64,000 nt of DNA from Paracentrotus lividus (GCA_940671915.1 CALNVZ010003429.1:23258893-23322892), one strand, 5' to 3'. Positions 1-12,610 are shown, counted from the first letter of the stretch. Numbers and translations: made by a program. The notes: generated by a model not told the origin, from the sequence alone.

Positions 1-377
1 CAAATTATAATGTACGACTGAGAGGACAATCACGAACATAAAGGCGACAGGCCGCCATCAGGTAGAAAACACTCATTCGCCTGTGTCAGTCGCAAGGATC
101 GCCACAGTGCGCAAGTTCATATTTTGGTTGATTTTAAGCTGCGACGAGGGAAGTCGAGCCGCGAGATAAGCGAAGGTTGAGGCTATTGTATCATCGGATA
201 CCAGCTATTGTTAGCCTATTGTTTGCGTGAAAGCAAGTCGTTGTTGTAGCTTATCGTAGACAGAGTCGTAGATACGTATTATGATCTTCGGTCACCTACG
301 ATTCTGACACGATTCTGGCAGGTTCTAACATGCATAGGTCGTCGCTACAACGATCGCCTCCTGTGGGACAGGCCCTT
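1..377 (-). repeat. Truncated copy of TIR element family A
   Basis: This is the reverse complement of part of the unit that is tandemly arrayed at 22.2-26.4 kb. The same blocks appear in reverse order, including GATCGCCACAGTGCGCAAG and the terminus GATCGCCTCCTGTGGGACAG near 350-372. The other end is cut by the window edge. No coding capacity is visible. It shows that the family is dispersed as well as tandemly arrayed. Confidence 0.8.
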
Positions 378-446
378 CACTTGCCATAAGTATTGGGACA
401 TAGCAAAAAGAATAAAGGCCCTCAAAACGATGTTTTACTTTATTCT

Positions 447-456
447 GCCCCCCCCC

Positions 457-529
<73 letters not shown>

Positions 530-533
530 TAGA
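447..533. repeat. poly(C)/poly(A) low-complexity tract
   Basis: About eleven C followed by about forty A, then an A/T-rich tail. Homopolymer length is probably unreliable. No retrotransposon body was recognised next to it. Confidence 0.9.
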
Positions 534-604
534 ATGACCCGGTAAAAAGAGGTACTCTTATTGAGCCGAAATCGGGTCGATCAGCACATATCCCTTACAA
601 AAAT

Positions 605-780
605 GTCATGTGGTATTCCTATGGTATTTCTGAATGTCCTGTGGTATGGTATTTCTGAATGTTCTGTGGTATTCCTATGGTATTTCTATGGTACAATAAA
701 ATACCATAGAAGTACCATAGGAAAATACCACACAGGAAAAGGGTACCATAAGAATACCATACAGCAGTGCTGTGGTATTT
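605..780. repeat. Imperfect palindromic block preceding minisatellites
   Basis: GGTATTTCTATGGTAC-type words on one side face GTACCATAGGAAAATACC-type words on the other, so the block can fold on itself. It uses the same TACCAT/ATGGTA vocabulary as the two tandem arrays that follow. The three blocks probably expanded from one simple source. Confidence 0.6.
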
Positions 781-1136
781 GGCACAAATACCATATGTAT
801 GGTATTGATGTATGGTTTTTTGGCACAAATACCATAATGTATGGTATTGCTGTATGTTTTTTTTTTTTACACTAATACCATATGCATGGTATTGCTGTAT
901 GGTTTTTTGGCACAAATACCATATGTATGGAATTGCTGTATGGTTTTTTGGCACAAATACCATATGTATGGTATTGCTGCATGGGTTTTGGCAAAATACA
1001 ATATGTATGGTATTGCTATATGTTTTTTTGGCACAAATACCATATGTATGGTATTGCTGTATGTTTTTTTTTTTGCACAAATACCATATGTATGGTATTG
1101 ATGTATGTTTTTTTGGCACAAATACCATATGTATGG
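781..1136. repeat. 41-bp tandem repeat with a palindrome in each unit
   Basis: GGCACAAATACC starts recur about 41 bp apart (781, 822, 909, 950 and onwards). Each unit carries the near-palindrome ATACCATATGTATGGTAT and a T-run of variable length. Open frames across it are a by-product of the repeat and are not genes. Confidence 0.85.
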
Positions 1137-1428
1137 TAGTAGCAGCGGTACCATACAGCAGTACCATACAGCAGTACCATACAGCAGTACCGTACAGCAG
1201 TATCACACATCAGTACCACAGCAGTACCATACAGTAGTACCGTACAGTAGTACCATACAGCAGAACCATACAGCAGAACCATACAGCAGTACCATACAGC
1301 AGTACCATACAGTAGTACCATACAGCAGTACCATACAGCAGTACCATTCAGCAGTACCATACAGTAGTACCATACAGCAGTACCATCCAGAAGTACCATA
1401 CAGTAGTACCATACAGCAGTACCATATT
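1137..1428. repeat. 13-bp minisatellite CAGTACCATACAG
   Basis: About twenty units of CAGTACCATACAG with point variants such as ACAGTAGTACC. Because 13 is not a multiple of 3 and the unit lacks a stop codon in any phase, long open frames appear on both strands. None looks like a protein. Confidence 0.9.
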
Positions 1429-1639
1429 TTGTTTTGGGTTTCCCCCCGATTGCACGAATGTAAAGAATATATAGGTAAAAACCGTAGTTCTCACTTTTTC
1501 ACATGTATTGTGGGAAATAAATTAAAATGCATTTTCTACGATGTATATAAAATTAAGCATTAACAAATATAAATAAATAAAAAGATAAATAATTGAATTA
1601 AAACAAAGGCGTGAATAGAGGCAAATTGGAATCAGATCA

Positions 1640-1698
<59 letters not shown>

Positions 1699-1970
1699 AA
1701 ATAGCAATATGTCATACAAAGCATGATCTAAATTTTAATTTTCCTCATCTTTTGCGTGATATCATTTGACCTAAACAAACCAAAATCGATTTATAGTCTT
1801 AAAAGTCTTTTATTGCATTTTCAACATTCGTGATGTTATCATTTCCTTCTATAATAATGATTGATCGTAACTATGTAAACTACTTCTTAGGCCTTACCCA
1901 TGAATTCTATGATAATTTCTTGTTAATAGTAATTTGTTTGATTGTAAGTAATTAAATGCATGTATGTATA
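1429..1970. other. AT-rich spacer with a ~50-bp poly(A) run
   Basis: Nothing gene-like is seen. A poly(A) run occupies about 1,646-1,697. The rest is AT-rich unique-looking sequence. Confidence 0.6.
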
Positions 1971-2398
1971 CAGTCTGTGTAAAAAAAATGGTACAGTCGG
2001 GTAGAAAATAATTAAGGTGTGAAATCTTTTCACATGATGTACGTATATATTTGCTCTCGTAAAACTAAAGTAATGCTAAATTTTGTGCAACGAGGAACAA
2101 ATCTAAATAACACACTTCCATTGTTTTGGAGTGCTGAATTCGTGTCCTTTATGCGAAACCTACACAAAGGCATGGGACGGCGTGCGAAATATGGATTTTT
2201 CTTGATTGTAGAAAACTAGTCATATCTCAAAAATTATAGCACCAAATGTGATGAAAAAAAAAATTACAGAAGAAAGTCTGATTTTCCTGCTCCATGAAAA
2301 TACCAAACAATACCAGGTTCTGATCAATCTTCATACTAAAAAAAAAAAAAAAAAAGTGAGTGGTTGTCCACTTGTATCATTTTATTTGACACAGACTG
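1971..2398 (+). mobile_element. Mariner-type MITE, family B copy 1 (TA flanks)
   Basis: The ends are CAGTCTGTGTAAA and its inverse ACAGACTG, each bordered by TA, as expected for Tc1/mariner-type insertion. The interior (for example GGCATGGGACGGCGTGCGAAA) recurs at 38,500-38,978, inverted at 17,736-18,217, and as a fragment at 14,920-15,047. No transposase frame is present, so it is non-autonomous. The superfamily call rests only on the TA flanks and ends. Confidence 0.8.
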
Positions 2399-3483
2399 TA
2401 GAACAACGGACTACTGCTTCAATTCCCATCCGAGGACTGTGATTTCCTTATCGGCTTCTTAATATATAAAATGTGAGTATACACTCCCTCTAGCACTGGA
2501 TTTGCAACATACCTAAATGCATGTATTTTTTTTCATTTTATTCATGGCCAGAGATTGTCAAATATTTTATGTATTCTAAAAGAGGGGCTTAATTGTCCCT
2601 TTTCATTCCATCTGAGATCAGTAAATACCCAAACAGGGGCACTTTTTAAACAAAGGGCAACAAATAAACAAATGCCCCTAAAAATTTTAAGAGTGGGGAT
2701 TATTAGTGAATGAAATTATTAAGGAGCAGTCAAATTTCTCCGCAAACTGTGTACATATATCCATTATCTTCTGGCAAATAAAAAAAAATGGCCAAAAAGG
2801 TAGCACTACAATGATAGACAACAGGAGCAACATCCGACATATCAATTCTACTCTATGTAAAATGTAAAGTTAACGATACCAATGTTCGGCCATTAAATCG
2901 TAATTAGACAAGGCGCGTCCATTATCGAGGTCAGACGCACCAAAGTGTACGTTGGAAATACGGCTGAGAAGCGCAGAAATTTATATAGCTGGCTGCATAA
3001 ATTAGCTCACAAAAACTCGCGTAAGAAGACTTCCCTGCAGTGGAATGGTATTGTCCGTTCGTTTTGAGCAATTACTCTCGTGGAGATGAAAGAAATTGAT
3101 AAACTTTTATCATGGTGTGTTAGTAATAGATTCTCCAGACCAGATGGCGGAAATACACATTTGGGCAAGCTTATAACATTATTGTGCTGAAGTTGTAATC
3201 AGAATATGCAATTCATATATATTAATGCTAAAAAAATGACATAGATTGTGAACTTCTCACAAGTCTTGCGAAGACGCCGTTCACATGTTCTATGCGATAT
3301 GCATGTGATAAGCGTAAATATGACTAGTCGAGGCAAGAACCTCTTATGATTAATATGTTCAAAGTGACAGGACTTTTTTAAAATCAATTAAAATGAATTA
3401 CCATCTCCGGAAAGCTGAGAATTCAAGCTTTTAATTGCCCTGTGAACAATAAGCTATTATACAAATAGTGCATGCTAGCGAGT

Positions 3484-3634
3484 GCAATATACCATAATAT
3501 GAGTGTCCATAAATTTCAAATTTCTCGCGTGCGTTTATATTTCAACGAGGCCGTAGGCCGAGTTTAAATATAAACGCAAATTTCTCTTAGAGAAATTTGA
3601 AATTTATGGACACGAATGATATTGTATATTGAAC
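3484..3634. repeat. 150-bp hairpin (short MITE-like inverted repeat)
   Basis: GTGTCCATAAATTTCAAATT on the left is matched by AATTTGAAATTTATGGACAC on the right. Outside this, CAATATACCATAATATGAG faces an imperfect inverse ending TATTGTATATTG. The loop contains GAGGCCGTAGGCCGAG. It has no coding content. Confidence 0.75.
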
Positions 3635-4096
3635 AACAATAAGCATGTGCTATATGTTATATTAGATGGGAACAGAAAATTGTATCAAAGTATATCTGAA
3701 CTTACCTACTATTATTTGAATCCTCTCTCCAAGAAGACTTGAAAATCCCTTAACACGTAAAAACAGGAGAGTTTTTAAACCTTGAAAGTTAAATGTAACG
3801 CGTGAACTAGTCTATGATGAATCCTTCTTCAGCTCTTGAAGTATTTAGTTCTATTTAGTAGCTCTATTTAGTATTTGGAGTTCACATAGTCAGTAATGTT
3901 GCATTAATAGATGCATGCAGTATTATTATAGTAAATAGACCCCTAGATATTTGACCTGCCTAATTGGTTTTATCTTTGCCAATATGTTTGCCAAACTTTT
4001 GGTGCTAATTAAGCTATTTGGATATATGTTGCTCCGCGTATCTATGTTGTGCGCACCATTTTTTTTACTTGCGCAACAAGGCAGTGCAGAAATTGC

Positions 4097-4125
4097 CGGT
4101 ATAGTGCACGCGGTGCACTATACCG
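4097..4125. repeat. 29-nt near-perfect palindrome
   Basis: CGGTATAGTGCAC, then GCG, then GTGCACTATACCG. The 13-bp arms are exact. It lies inside the 2.5-kb inverted-repeat element, and no function can be assigned. Confidence 0.85.
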
Positions 4126-5074
4126 AATTACGCATTGCAAAATAGGGCAATTGACCAATCAGAAGCCTTCTCTCATACCACCCATTTTATATAATAGTAT
4201 AATGCGGCATCGAGAGATCAAAACTATGAAGCGCATGAGCTATTTTGAGAGCACAAATATACCATATTGTACAGGAATTCGATCCGACTAGGCTTTCGAA
4301 TTGACAAAAGTGACAGGACTTTTTTTCCCCTTAGCAATAAGTTATTCCTATTTTTGAAAAATTCAGACTCTTAGCGTACTTAATCAAAGTGAACATTTCT
4401 TTGAAAAGGTAGTTGCTCGCCACAATAAAGAAAATGAAGTGAAAAACAGTCCAAATACAAAAAAAAAGTCAATGGCGTTCGTTCTTTGAGTAGAATGGTA
4501 GCGCCCTCTATCTCTTAAGTTTACAACTAGAATTGATTTGTGAAGATAAATCGATTTCTGTCGTTGCCAAGCAAAATTAGTCCCGTATTGCAAAGACGAT
4601 TTGATGCAAGTATATGTTCCACCAATTCCCAAATTACAGTTAATTTTTGTAGTAAATATAATGGAGTTTACAATAGAAATCGAAATGTTCACAATCTTTA
4701 ACATTTTGCTGGATATTCACGACCTCTTATTTTTGCACGCATCTTCCTTAGCAACGACGTAAAAGACTTTTTTCTTCTGTGCTAGATGTTTTTCATTAGC
4801 CTTTATGATGGTTCCTTATGCCTATTTCTAATTTGCTACAAGGATAATGGAAACATGTCAACAGTTTGCGGAGAAATTTGACTCCCCTTAATAATTTATT
4901 GACTGATAATCCCCACCTCTTAAAAGTTCATTCTAAAGGGCCTTGTTTAATTTGTCACCCTTTTGTTTAAAAGTGCCCCGTTCGGGTATTTACTGATCTC
5001 AGGTAAGAAAAGGGACAAGTCTCTTCTTTCAGAATATACAAAAATATTCAACACATCTCTGGCATGAATAAAAT

Positions 5075-7490
5075 ATGGCCGTCCAATATTAAAAAATTCT
5101 CAGAGATTATAAAGCGCCTTTTTTATTGGATACAAAGCCTTTTTTATTATCACGACTTACCGTCAAAATCCTTAGTCACATACATCTTGCTCACAGATTT
5201 TCAAAGGTCTTCCTCTTTGGTCTTAAAGTTAAGCTGACGTGGAGTATATTGTCAAACCACATTCGAGACCACCATGTCATTGCCTTAATGTGTTGAACAT
5301 ATTCCACTCAGGGGCAAGCAGACTAAGTCAATAACTAATATGCAATATATCATGAAATCGACAAATATGATCAATACCTAAATAAAAATTGATAATAATG
5401 AATAATAAGTAACTATCAATAAATCAAATAAATTATTTAATTTAAACATAGAATAATTAAGATGATAAATAATCTTTTGATCACCATCAGATTGACCAGA
5501 TAATAATATCTAAGACTCAACATAAAAAATTATGAACTCAATAAATAGTATAATTGACATATAATATGAACTAAATATCAGATATGGTCTCTTAGGTCCA
5601 ACTGTTAAAAGAGGACCCATGTAGTCATTATAATCTGTTCTTACAGATCTCCCCGTCCTCTTGTTATATTGGGATGAGGTTTCAAATTCTAGTTACCTTG
5701 ATTGGGTTCAACATTCATTTTATTCATTTGTTATGACCCATGTAAATTTTCGTACATTTCCCTAAATTATTGTAATATCTCAACGCAAACAATAAAGTCA
5801 AAATAGAAATATTTCAATAAATGACTATTACAGCCCCATGTATACCCTTACAGGCCTAAACAAATTCAAGGGACAAGAAAGCTAGCAACCTGATGATATT
5901 TGAAGACTGCGTGATAAAGTTTGTTTTTCATTTCTTTTGTTTCAGCGATAAGAGATGGAATAAAAATAATTTACCGAATTTCACACAATCTTCTTTTTTA
6001 CTTCAACCACTCCCCTACAAGAGGAATCCTAACCTCCTGTCTCCTGCAAATATCGACTTTAACTTTAAGAACAACAACCAATATTAAACTACAATACAGC
6101 GTTCCCATCTTCACTGGGCAATGTCATAATCCTACGAACTAGAGGGGGCCTGATCGGCCGGAAAAACAAAAAGGAGGCCCCAAATGAGAAAATATTGACA
6201 AAAATAGGGCATCATGGGGTTGACGAACTGTTTTGAGAAAAAGTCCACGTGAACCGAGAGTATGGAGAATTCCAAATATACCAGGTCCCAAAAAGTAAAA
6301 GCAGGGCACAACATATTCAAGAAATTAAAGTCAGATAAAATCATGTCGCTATAGCGCAAAAAATATTCCACCTTTATGGGGACATGTATTATTATGTTAA
6401 ATATAGTAAATATGATAATAAAAATCATGCTCAAATGCTTGTTGTATTTCATTAAACATTCCATCAGAGACAAAATAATCGTGGAGAATAATTGTTTATT
6501 TTGTTGACCTTTCTTGATGTTCCCAGCTAAATTGTCGCAGGTATATGATTCATGATGTTCTTTCCCCCCCAAGAGTGATAATAGAGAAGTTTGAAGAAAG
6601 AGGGGGGGGGGCGGGGGTAGGAGCGATGGGAGAAGGCAGAGAAATCATTGATAATTAGAGAGAATAACATTAAATAACAGCGTCGTGTTGGTGGTGTTTA
6701 ATCACAACATAATACGAGAGACATATAATGTTTAGAATCAATGTCTAACACATCATACGTGTAATAGAGAATTGTTCCCAACGACCAGCGTCTCCATTTT
6801 TTCTTTCTTTTTTTTTTTCCTGGCGGCGAAAGTTAAAGGGGTCCCAACAACAACAAAACCAAAAGGAGCAAGCAAAAAACCAAAACGAAAATCAAACTAG
6901 AGCTACACATCAAAGTGCATGACACATAGCACTACATGCTGTAGATCAACTGACATGTAATTGCAATGATTTAGTAAAACAAGCTATAAGTGCCATTTAT
7001 TACGAAAACAAAGTTGTATCATTTATGTTACGATACTGTATTGCTTTCCGAAGTTTTAAGTCCATTTCATTATTTATTTTTCCATTAAATTATTCCAAGC
7101 TTTGTTACAGGCCTAAATTCTGTCGGTAATTTCTTTTCACTCACAGTGATTATTTGTTTTATAAAGTTGTAATTTGATTTTGATTACTAGTTTATAAAAT
7201 GTATAAAAAGAGTGCCGTTATCCACAATGAGCATTTAAATCATTATCTCGGCGGAATTGAGATTTTATATATATTTTGGCGTTATCTATGTATAAGTTCA
7301 CAAAGGCTCGCTAATGATTACGCGAATTAGCATTAATCTTTTTTTTTCATATCTATCAATTTACCCACCCACAGCCTGCTTTATTAAACAAAATCAATAT
7401 AGCGTACAAATAAATCATACAATATGATACATGAAGAGATCTCTACAAATAACTTCTCTATAACAAACAAGGAAGGATTGAAGCATCTGC
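5075..7490. other. AT-rich sequence with no supported gene
   Basis: Largely unique-looking sequence with short G- and C-runs near 6,556-6,615. A 146-codon open frame on the minus strand (6,132-6,572) and a possible plus-strand terminal exon after a good acceptor at 5,945 were considered and not accepted. I see no repeat ends here. Confidence 0.5.
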
Positions 7491-7496
7491 CACTTA

Positions 7497-10096
7497 TAGT
7501 CTGTAAGATAAGGACCATAGATGTTCACTTCCGGCAGAAAGTATGAAATTTGGCACATAGGCGTATTTTTGGACGCTGATTTAAAAAATTGCCGGCCCCA
7601 AGCGATCCGACCACTCGAACGGCCGCCATTTTGAAATCCAAGATGGCCGCAATGAAAACCATTGAAACTGCCTAACTTGAGTTCTAAGTGGCATGTGGCA
7701 CTGAAAATTGGTACACAATGGTATTTTGACATCCTGAATTCAAATATTGCCGGCCCCCACCTGTCCGACTACTCAGTCGGCCGCCATCTTGAATTCCAAG
7801 ATGGCCGCCATGAAAATCATTGATATGCCTAACTTGAGTTCTAATTGACATGTGGCACTGAAATTTGGTACACAATGGTATTTTGACATCCTGAATTCAA
7901 ATATTGCCGGCCCCCACCTGTCCGACTACTCAGTCGGCCGCCATCTTGAATTCCAAAATGGCCGCCACTGAAATCATGGAATATGCCTAACTTGAGTTAT
8001 AAATGACATATGGCACTCAAATTTGGTACACAAAGGTATTTTGACATTCTGAGCTCAAATATCGCCGACCCCAATCGATTTGACCACTCAGTCAGCCGCC
8101 ATCTTGAATTCCAAGATGGCCGCCATGAAAATCAATGACATGCCTAACTTGAGTTATAAATGACATGTGGCACTCAAATTTGGTACACAATGGTATTTTG
8201 ACATACTGAGTTCAAATATTACCGGCCCCAATCGATTTGACCACTCAGTCGGCGGCCATCTTGAATTCCAAGATGGCCGCCATGAAAATCAATGATATGT
8301 CTAATTTGGGTTATGAATGACATATGGCACTCAAATTTGGTACACATTGGTATTTTGACGTTCTGAGTTCAAATATCGCCGGCCCCAATCAATTCGACCA
8401 CTCAGTCGGCCGCCATCTTGAATTCCAAAATGGCCGCCATTGAAATCATGGAATATGCCTAACTTGAGTTATAAATGACATGTTGTATTGAAATTTGGAA
8501 AACATTGGTATTTTGACATCCTGAATACAAATATCGGCGGCAACAGTCAATTTGACCACTCAGGCGGCCGCCAAGAAAATTTTTTTTTCCAACCTTGTCT
8601 CATCCTACTACTATCCTTAACTTAAGCTGTTGAGCCTAATCGATCTGATTGCTAAACAGACGGATATCAAGATAAAAATTTGTAACTTCTAAACAAAGGC
8701 AAACGAGAGTAATGGCCGAAGGACACTTTTTGGGGGGTTACACACCTCAGTGCTGGCTTTGCCTTCAACCAGAAATTGGGTAATGCGATCGTTTTGGGTA
8801 ATATTTTACCCACTGCAGAGTACAACTCCATAGTAAAAAGTTGTAATAGATAGTGCTTTATCGTATGGAGAAGAAGAAAAATCATGAGTGGCCTAGCTAC
8901 CTTTAGTTTAAAATGGTAGGAGGGGCTGATACTTGGTACATGTGGGTAAACTGACGTGCTAATTTCATATGAGCGAGCCTATATAAATCTTGATTTTATA
9001 CATGAATGTGAATTTAATATTGGCCGCCATTTTAAAGCAGCAATTGCAATATTGTAAATCTGTAGAGCCTGTCATTAGTTGTTAATGACGATGTCTCCGC
9101 GACGAAAAAAAAAAAATCATAGATATGAACATGTTCTTTTTTCTCATGAGACGTCACAGAAACTCATGAGATGTCGCGGAGACTAATGAAACTTCTCTCA
9201 GACGTCTCCGTCATATTGTCTTGAATATGTCTCAAATCTCAAATCCATTTCATGGCAAGTGAGATACCACCATCAGTGTTTTAATTTTCATGTGCAAGTT
9301 AGGCATTTTCCATGATTTCCATGGCTGATCACCGTGTGGTCAGATCGCTATGAGTTGGCAATATTTGAGTTCAGGATTTCAAAATACTATTGTATACCAA
9401 ATTTCAGTGTGACATGTCATTTAGAACTCAAATTATGCATCTACAATGATTTTAATGGCGGCCATTTTGGAATTCAAGATGGCGGTCGACCAAGTGGTTA
9501 GATTTCTATATCCAGATAGTATTTAAATTCAAAGTATCAAAATACCATATTGTACCGAATTTCAATACCACATGTAATTTATAACTCAAGTTAGGCATGT
9601 TCCATGGTTTTCAATGGTGGCCATTTCTGAATTCAAGATGGCGGGCAACCGAGTGGTCGGAGCGGTTGGGGCTGGTAATATTTGAATTCAGGATGTCAAA
9701 ATACCATTGTGTACCAAATTTGAGTGCCATATGTCATTTATAACTCAAGTTAGGCATATTATTGATTTTCATGGCGGCCATCTTGGAATTCAAGATGGCG
9801 GCTGACTGAGTGGGTGAATCGACTGGAGTCGGCAATTTTCGAATTCAGGATGTCAAAATACTATTACGTACCAAATTTGAGTGCCATATGTCATTTAGAA
9901 CTTAAGTAAGGCAGTTTCAATGGTTTTTCATGGCGGCCATCTTGGATTTCAAAATGGCCGCCGTCCGAGTGGTCGGATCGCTTGGGGCCGGCAATTTTTG
10001 AAATCAGCGCCCCAAAATACCCCTACATGCCAAATTTCACACTTTCTGCCGGAAGTGAACAACTAGGCCATTTTTTGGTCCTTATCTTACAGACTA
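7497..10096. mobile_element. 2.6-kb foldback element built of 157-bp repeats
   Basis: The ends are TAGTCTGTAAGATAAGGACC (7,497) and its exact inverse ending at 10,096, and both flanks read TTA, a possible 3-bp target duplication. Inside, the left arm has six direct units spaced 157-158 bp, tracked by GGTACACAATGG at 7,710, 7,867, 8,025, 8,182 and 8,339. The right arm has about five inverted units. Each unit contains a ggcCGCCATCTTGAATTCCAAGATGGC-type core, written here only in outline. A non-repeat centre at about 8,580-9,250 includes a GAGACGTC-rich block found twice more in the window. No transposase is visible. The architecture resembles foldback (TU-like) elements described from sea urchins; that comparison is from general knowledge. 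Confidence 0.8.
9070..9262. repeat. GAGACGTC-rich dispersed module, copy 1
   Basis: A run of GAGACGTC/GAGATGTC words and ATGTCTCCGCGAC, ending in AAGTGAGATACCACC. Related sequence lies at 21,990-22,195 and, inverted, at 27,220-27,420. Here it occupies the centre of the foldback element. Confidence 0.6.
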
Positions 10097-10100
10097 TTAA

Positions 10101-11712
10101 GGACGTTGCACAGTTATGTTTCTGCGCATCTTGACCACGCATCCTGGGCGCGCATTATTTACTACGTCACAATGGAAAACTAATCAGCGCTAATGGGTGA
10201 TCCAGCGCTCAAAGAGTTTAAAGAAATGAACTTTATAAATATGATATTTATTTATTCTTCTTGTTCATTATCAACCTACTTGCAGAGATATATAAAGCAT
10301 TTTGTTGGTGAGTGTTCGTGTTATTCTAGAGATTGCGATGGATATGAAATGAATTGTAAATGTTTGGGAGCAGGATTTTGAATAAGTCGAAATTTAGATA
10401 GAGTTTTCACATTTTTGCGTATTTTGGGTGCGTTTCGGTGGTTTTCAAGTAGACTCGCCACTATAACAGCGCCGATATTTTGAAAACGAGCACATGGACC
10501 CCCATTTTTTTAAAAGTTCCTACTCTTTTAGTTTTTATTCCTCTACAACGTGGCAAATTTTGATGAAATTGATATGGATTTTGAATGTTCGAGAGCATGA
10601 TTATGAATCAAGTGTAATACAGATTGGATTCTCTGACTTGTTTGACGTTTTTGGCGCGTTTTTGTGGTTTTCAAGCCAATTCGCAACTATTCGGGATCCG
10701 ATAACTTAAAAACGAGCAAATGGACCCCCCTTTTTGAATGCTTCTACCCATTGAGTATGTATTCCTCTACAACTTTGCAAATTTTTATGAAAATGACATG
10801 GATTTTGAATGTTTGGGAGCATAATTTTGAATAAAGTGTAATTTAGAGTGGATTTTCACGCTTTCGGGACGTTTTCGGTGCGTTTTTGTGACTTTTCAAG
10901 CCGATTCGCGAGTATTCGGGCGCCGATAGCATGAAAACGAGCACATGGACCCCCATTTTTTAATGTTTCTATCCGTTGAAGATGAATTCCTCTACAACTT
11001 TGCAAATTTGTATGAAAATGACATGGATTTTGAATGTTCGGGAGCATAATTTTGAAACAAGTCTAATTCAAATCGGATTTTCACGCTTTTTGGACGTTTT
11101 CGGCGCGTTTTTGTGGTTTTCAAGCGAATTTGCAACTATTCGGGCGCCGATAGTTCGAAAACGAGCACATGGACCCCCCTTTTTTAAAAGTTTCTACATA
11201 TTTATGATGAATCTCTATATAACTTTGCAAATTTTGATGAGACTGTCATGGTTTTTAAAAAAAGTGCACCTTAAAATATTCTTTTTTATTTTCTTGTAGA
11301 TTCCAAGCCTCTAAGATATGGCTTTTGTCATTTTACGCACCCTTTTTGCCACATGAGGGCGCTGCTGGCTCAAAAATAAGTACAAATGTGCCAGTTTAAA
11401 CAATGTACCCATCTTTGGTATAAACTTTGTAACAAATCAGGAAGGTTTGATAAAGTTTGATACGGTTTTTACAAAGTAATGACGATTTTTACTTGTTTGT
11501 TGCACTCGCGAGGTCTAACAGAGGCCAATTTCTTAAATTACGCGTACTTTACAGGCCATACAAATATGGCAACTTCAAAGTTCCGTAGCAAAAAATGAAG
11601 CACATGAACCCATATTATTTTTTGCATTTTTGGCATACATAGATATACCAAAGTAACTCTGTGCAAAATTTGGTGAACTTGTCATGGTTTTGGTTTCAAC
11701 TGTGCAACGTCC
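10101..11712. mobile_element. TTAA-flanked element with ~225-bp internal tandem repeats
   Basis: Both ends read TTAA then GGACGTTGCACAGTT (left) and its inverse (right), so a TTAA target duplication as in piggyBac-type insertion is likely. Four tandem units are tracked by CGAGCACATGGACCCCC near 10,488, 10,713, 10,938 and 11,162. Short open frames repeat with the unit and are not genes. No transposase was seen. The left TTAA overlaps the TTA flank of the preceding foldback element. Confidence 0.75.
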
Positions 11713-11874
11713 TTAAGAGCAAATTCTATTTGAGAACCAGAAATATTACATATATATCTTTCATTTTCATAATATTGGATAACCTTGATCCTTTACATTA
11801 TGTCAAATAATAATAATATGATAATAATAAAGTCATTTTTATATAGCGCATATATTCTCTATGCGCTTTACAGT

Positions 11875-12225
11875 CATAATCATAATTATAAAAACTAATA
11901 CAAATAGGAAGAGATGATCAATAGAATAATACATGTTAACTAATTATAGTAACATTAAGTGAACGATGGTAAATTAAGAAGTTTAAGCAAATAAAAGTAT
12001 AAATATCGTACAGTAAGAAGTAACATAATTAAACTATAATATGAACTAGCCATAATCATAGCTATAAAAGCTAATACAAATAGGAAGAGATGATCAATAG
12101 AATAGTACATAATAGCTAATTACAGCAACATTAGATGATCAATGGTAAATTGAGAAGTTTAAGCAAATACAAGTATAAATATCATATAGCAAGATGTACC
12201 ATAATTAAACTATAATATGAGCGAT
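11875..12225. repeat. Two ~175-bp direct repeats
   Basis: GGAAGAGATGATCAATAGAA and AGAAGTTTAAGCAAATA recur in the same order in two adjacent copies, the second starting about 12,053. The preceding sequence has a short inverted pair around TATAGCGCATATATTCTCTA. The whole is AT-rich. Confidence 0.75.
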
Positions 12226-12231
12226 CAAAAA

Positions 12232-12610
12232 CTATTTACAATATAATATGACTACTGTGTGAACATATATGTCTTGAGCGATGACTTGAATGAGTTGACA
12301 GTGGGGGCGCAATTTATCTAAAATCATTTGTTTCATGATCAAAGTTACTACGCAGTGTAAAGCATCGTTTTTTCCCCCTTCAAATCCAAATATAATCTTT
12401 TCCTTGGTAAAAATTAATTTCCAAACGTGCAAAATCAAATATCCATTTTGAAGTCTTGTTTAAAATCTGTTTAGTATACTCACATTCACAAACGAAAACA
12501 ATATCTTCTAATTCTCTTTTACAAAACAAACACTTTCCATATTCAATTATTTTCATGTGATATAGTTGCTTATTTAGAAACGAAATTTTATTTACAACTT
12601 TGTATTGGAA
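12232..12610 (-). pseudogene. LINE (L1/Tx1-like) ORF2 C-terminal fragment
   Basis: Minus-strand translation gives a Cys-containing segment with KCLFCKRELEDIVFVCECEY, which resembles the zinc-knuckle-like C-terminal region of L1/Tx1-clade reverse transcriptase proteins. It then continues in other frames with KIIFGFEGG-type sequence ending at 12,232. Frame changes and an internal stop show it is dead. It is a different, more decayed copy from the LINE at 33.9-35.0 kb. Confidence 0.55.

Larger units (their letters stand above)
2537..5074. mobile_element. Element bounded by ~245-bp inverted repeats
   Basis: The stretch 2,537-2,780 is the inverse of 4,825-5,074. Shared landmarks are TTCATGGCCAGAGAT facing ATCTCTGGCATGAA, CAGGGGCACTTTT facing AAAAGTGCCCCG, and TTTCTCCGCAAACTGT facing ACAGTTTGCGGAGAAA. 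The arms match imperfectly, so the element is old. The 2-kb interior holds a 150-bp hairpin and a short perfect palindrome but no coding frame. It could also be two separate inverted copies of one repeat rather than one element. Confidence 0.6.

Noticed and set aside
605..1428. Open frames of up to 195 codons on both strands
   Set aside because: They are products of 41-bp and 13-bp tandem repeats without stops; the peptides are simple repeats.
5946..6087. Possible plus-strand terminal exon after acceptor TTCTTTTGTTTCAG, ending in a stop at 6,087
   Set aside because: Good acceptor, but no partner exon, no family similarity and a composition typical of AT-rich noncoding DNA.
6132..6572. 146-codon minus-strand open frame
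   Set aside because: Low-complexity hydrophobic composition, no recognised motif, no splice or conservation support.
10193..11299. Several 60-107-codon frames
   Set aside because: They recur with the 225-bp unit of the TTAA-flanked element.
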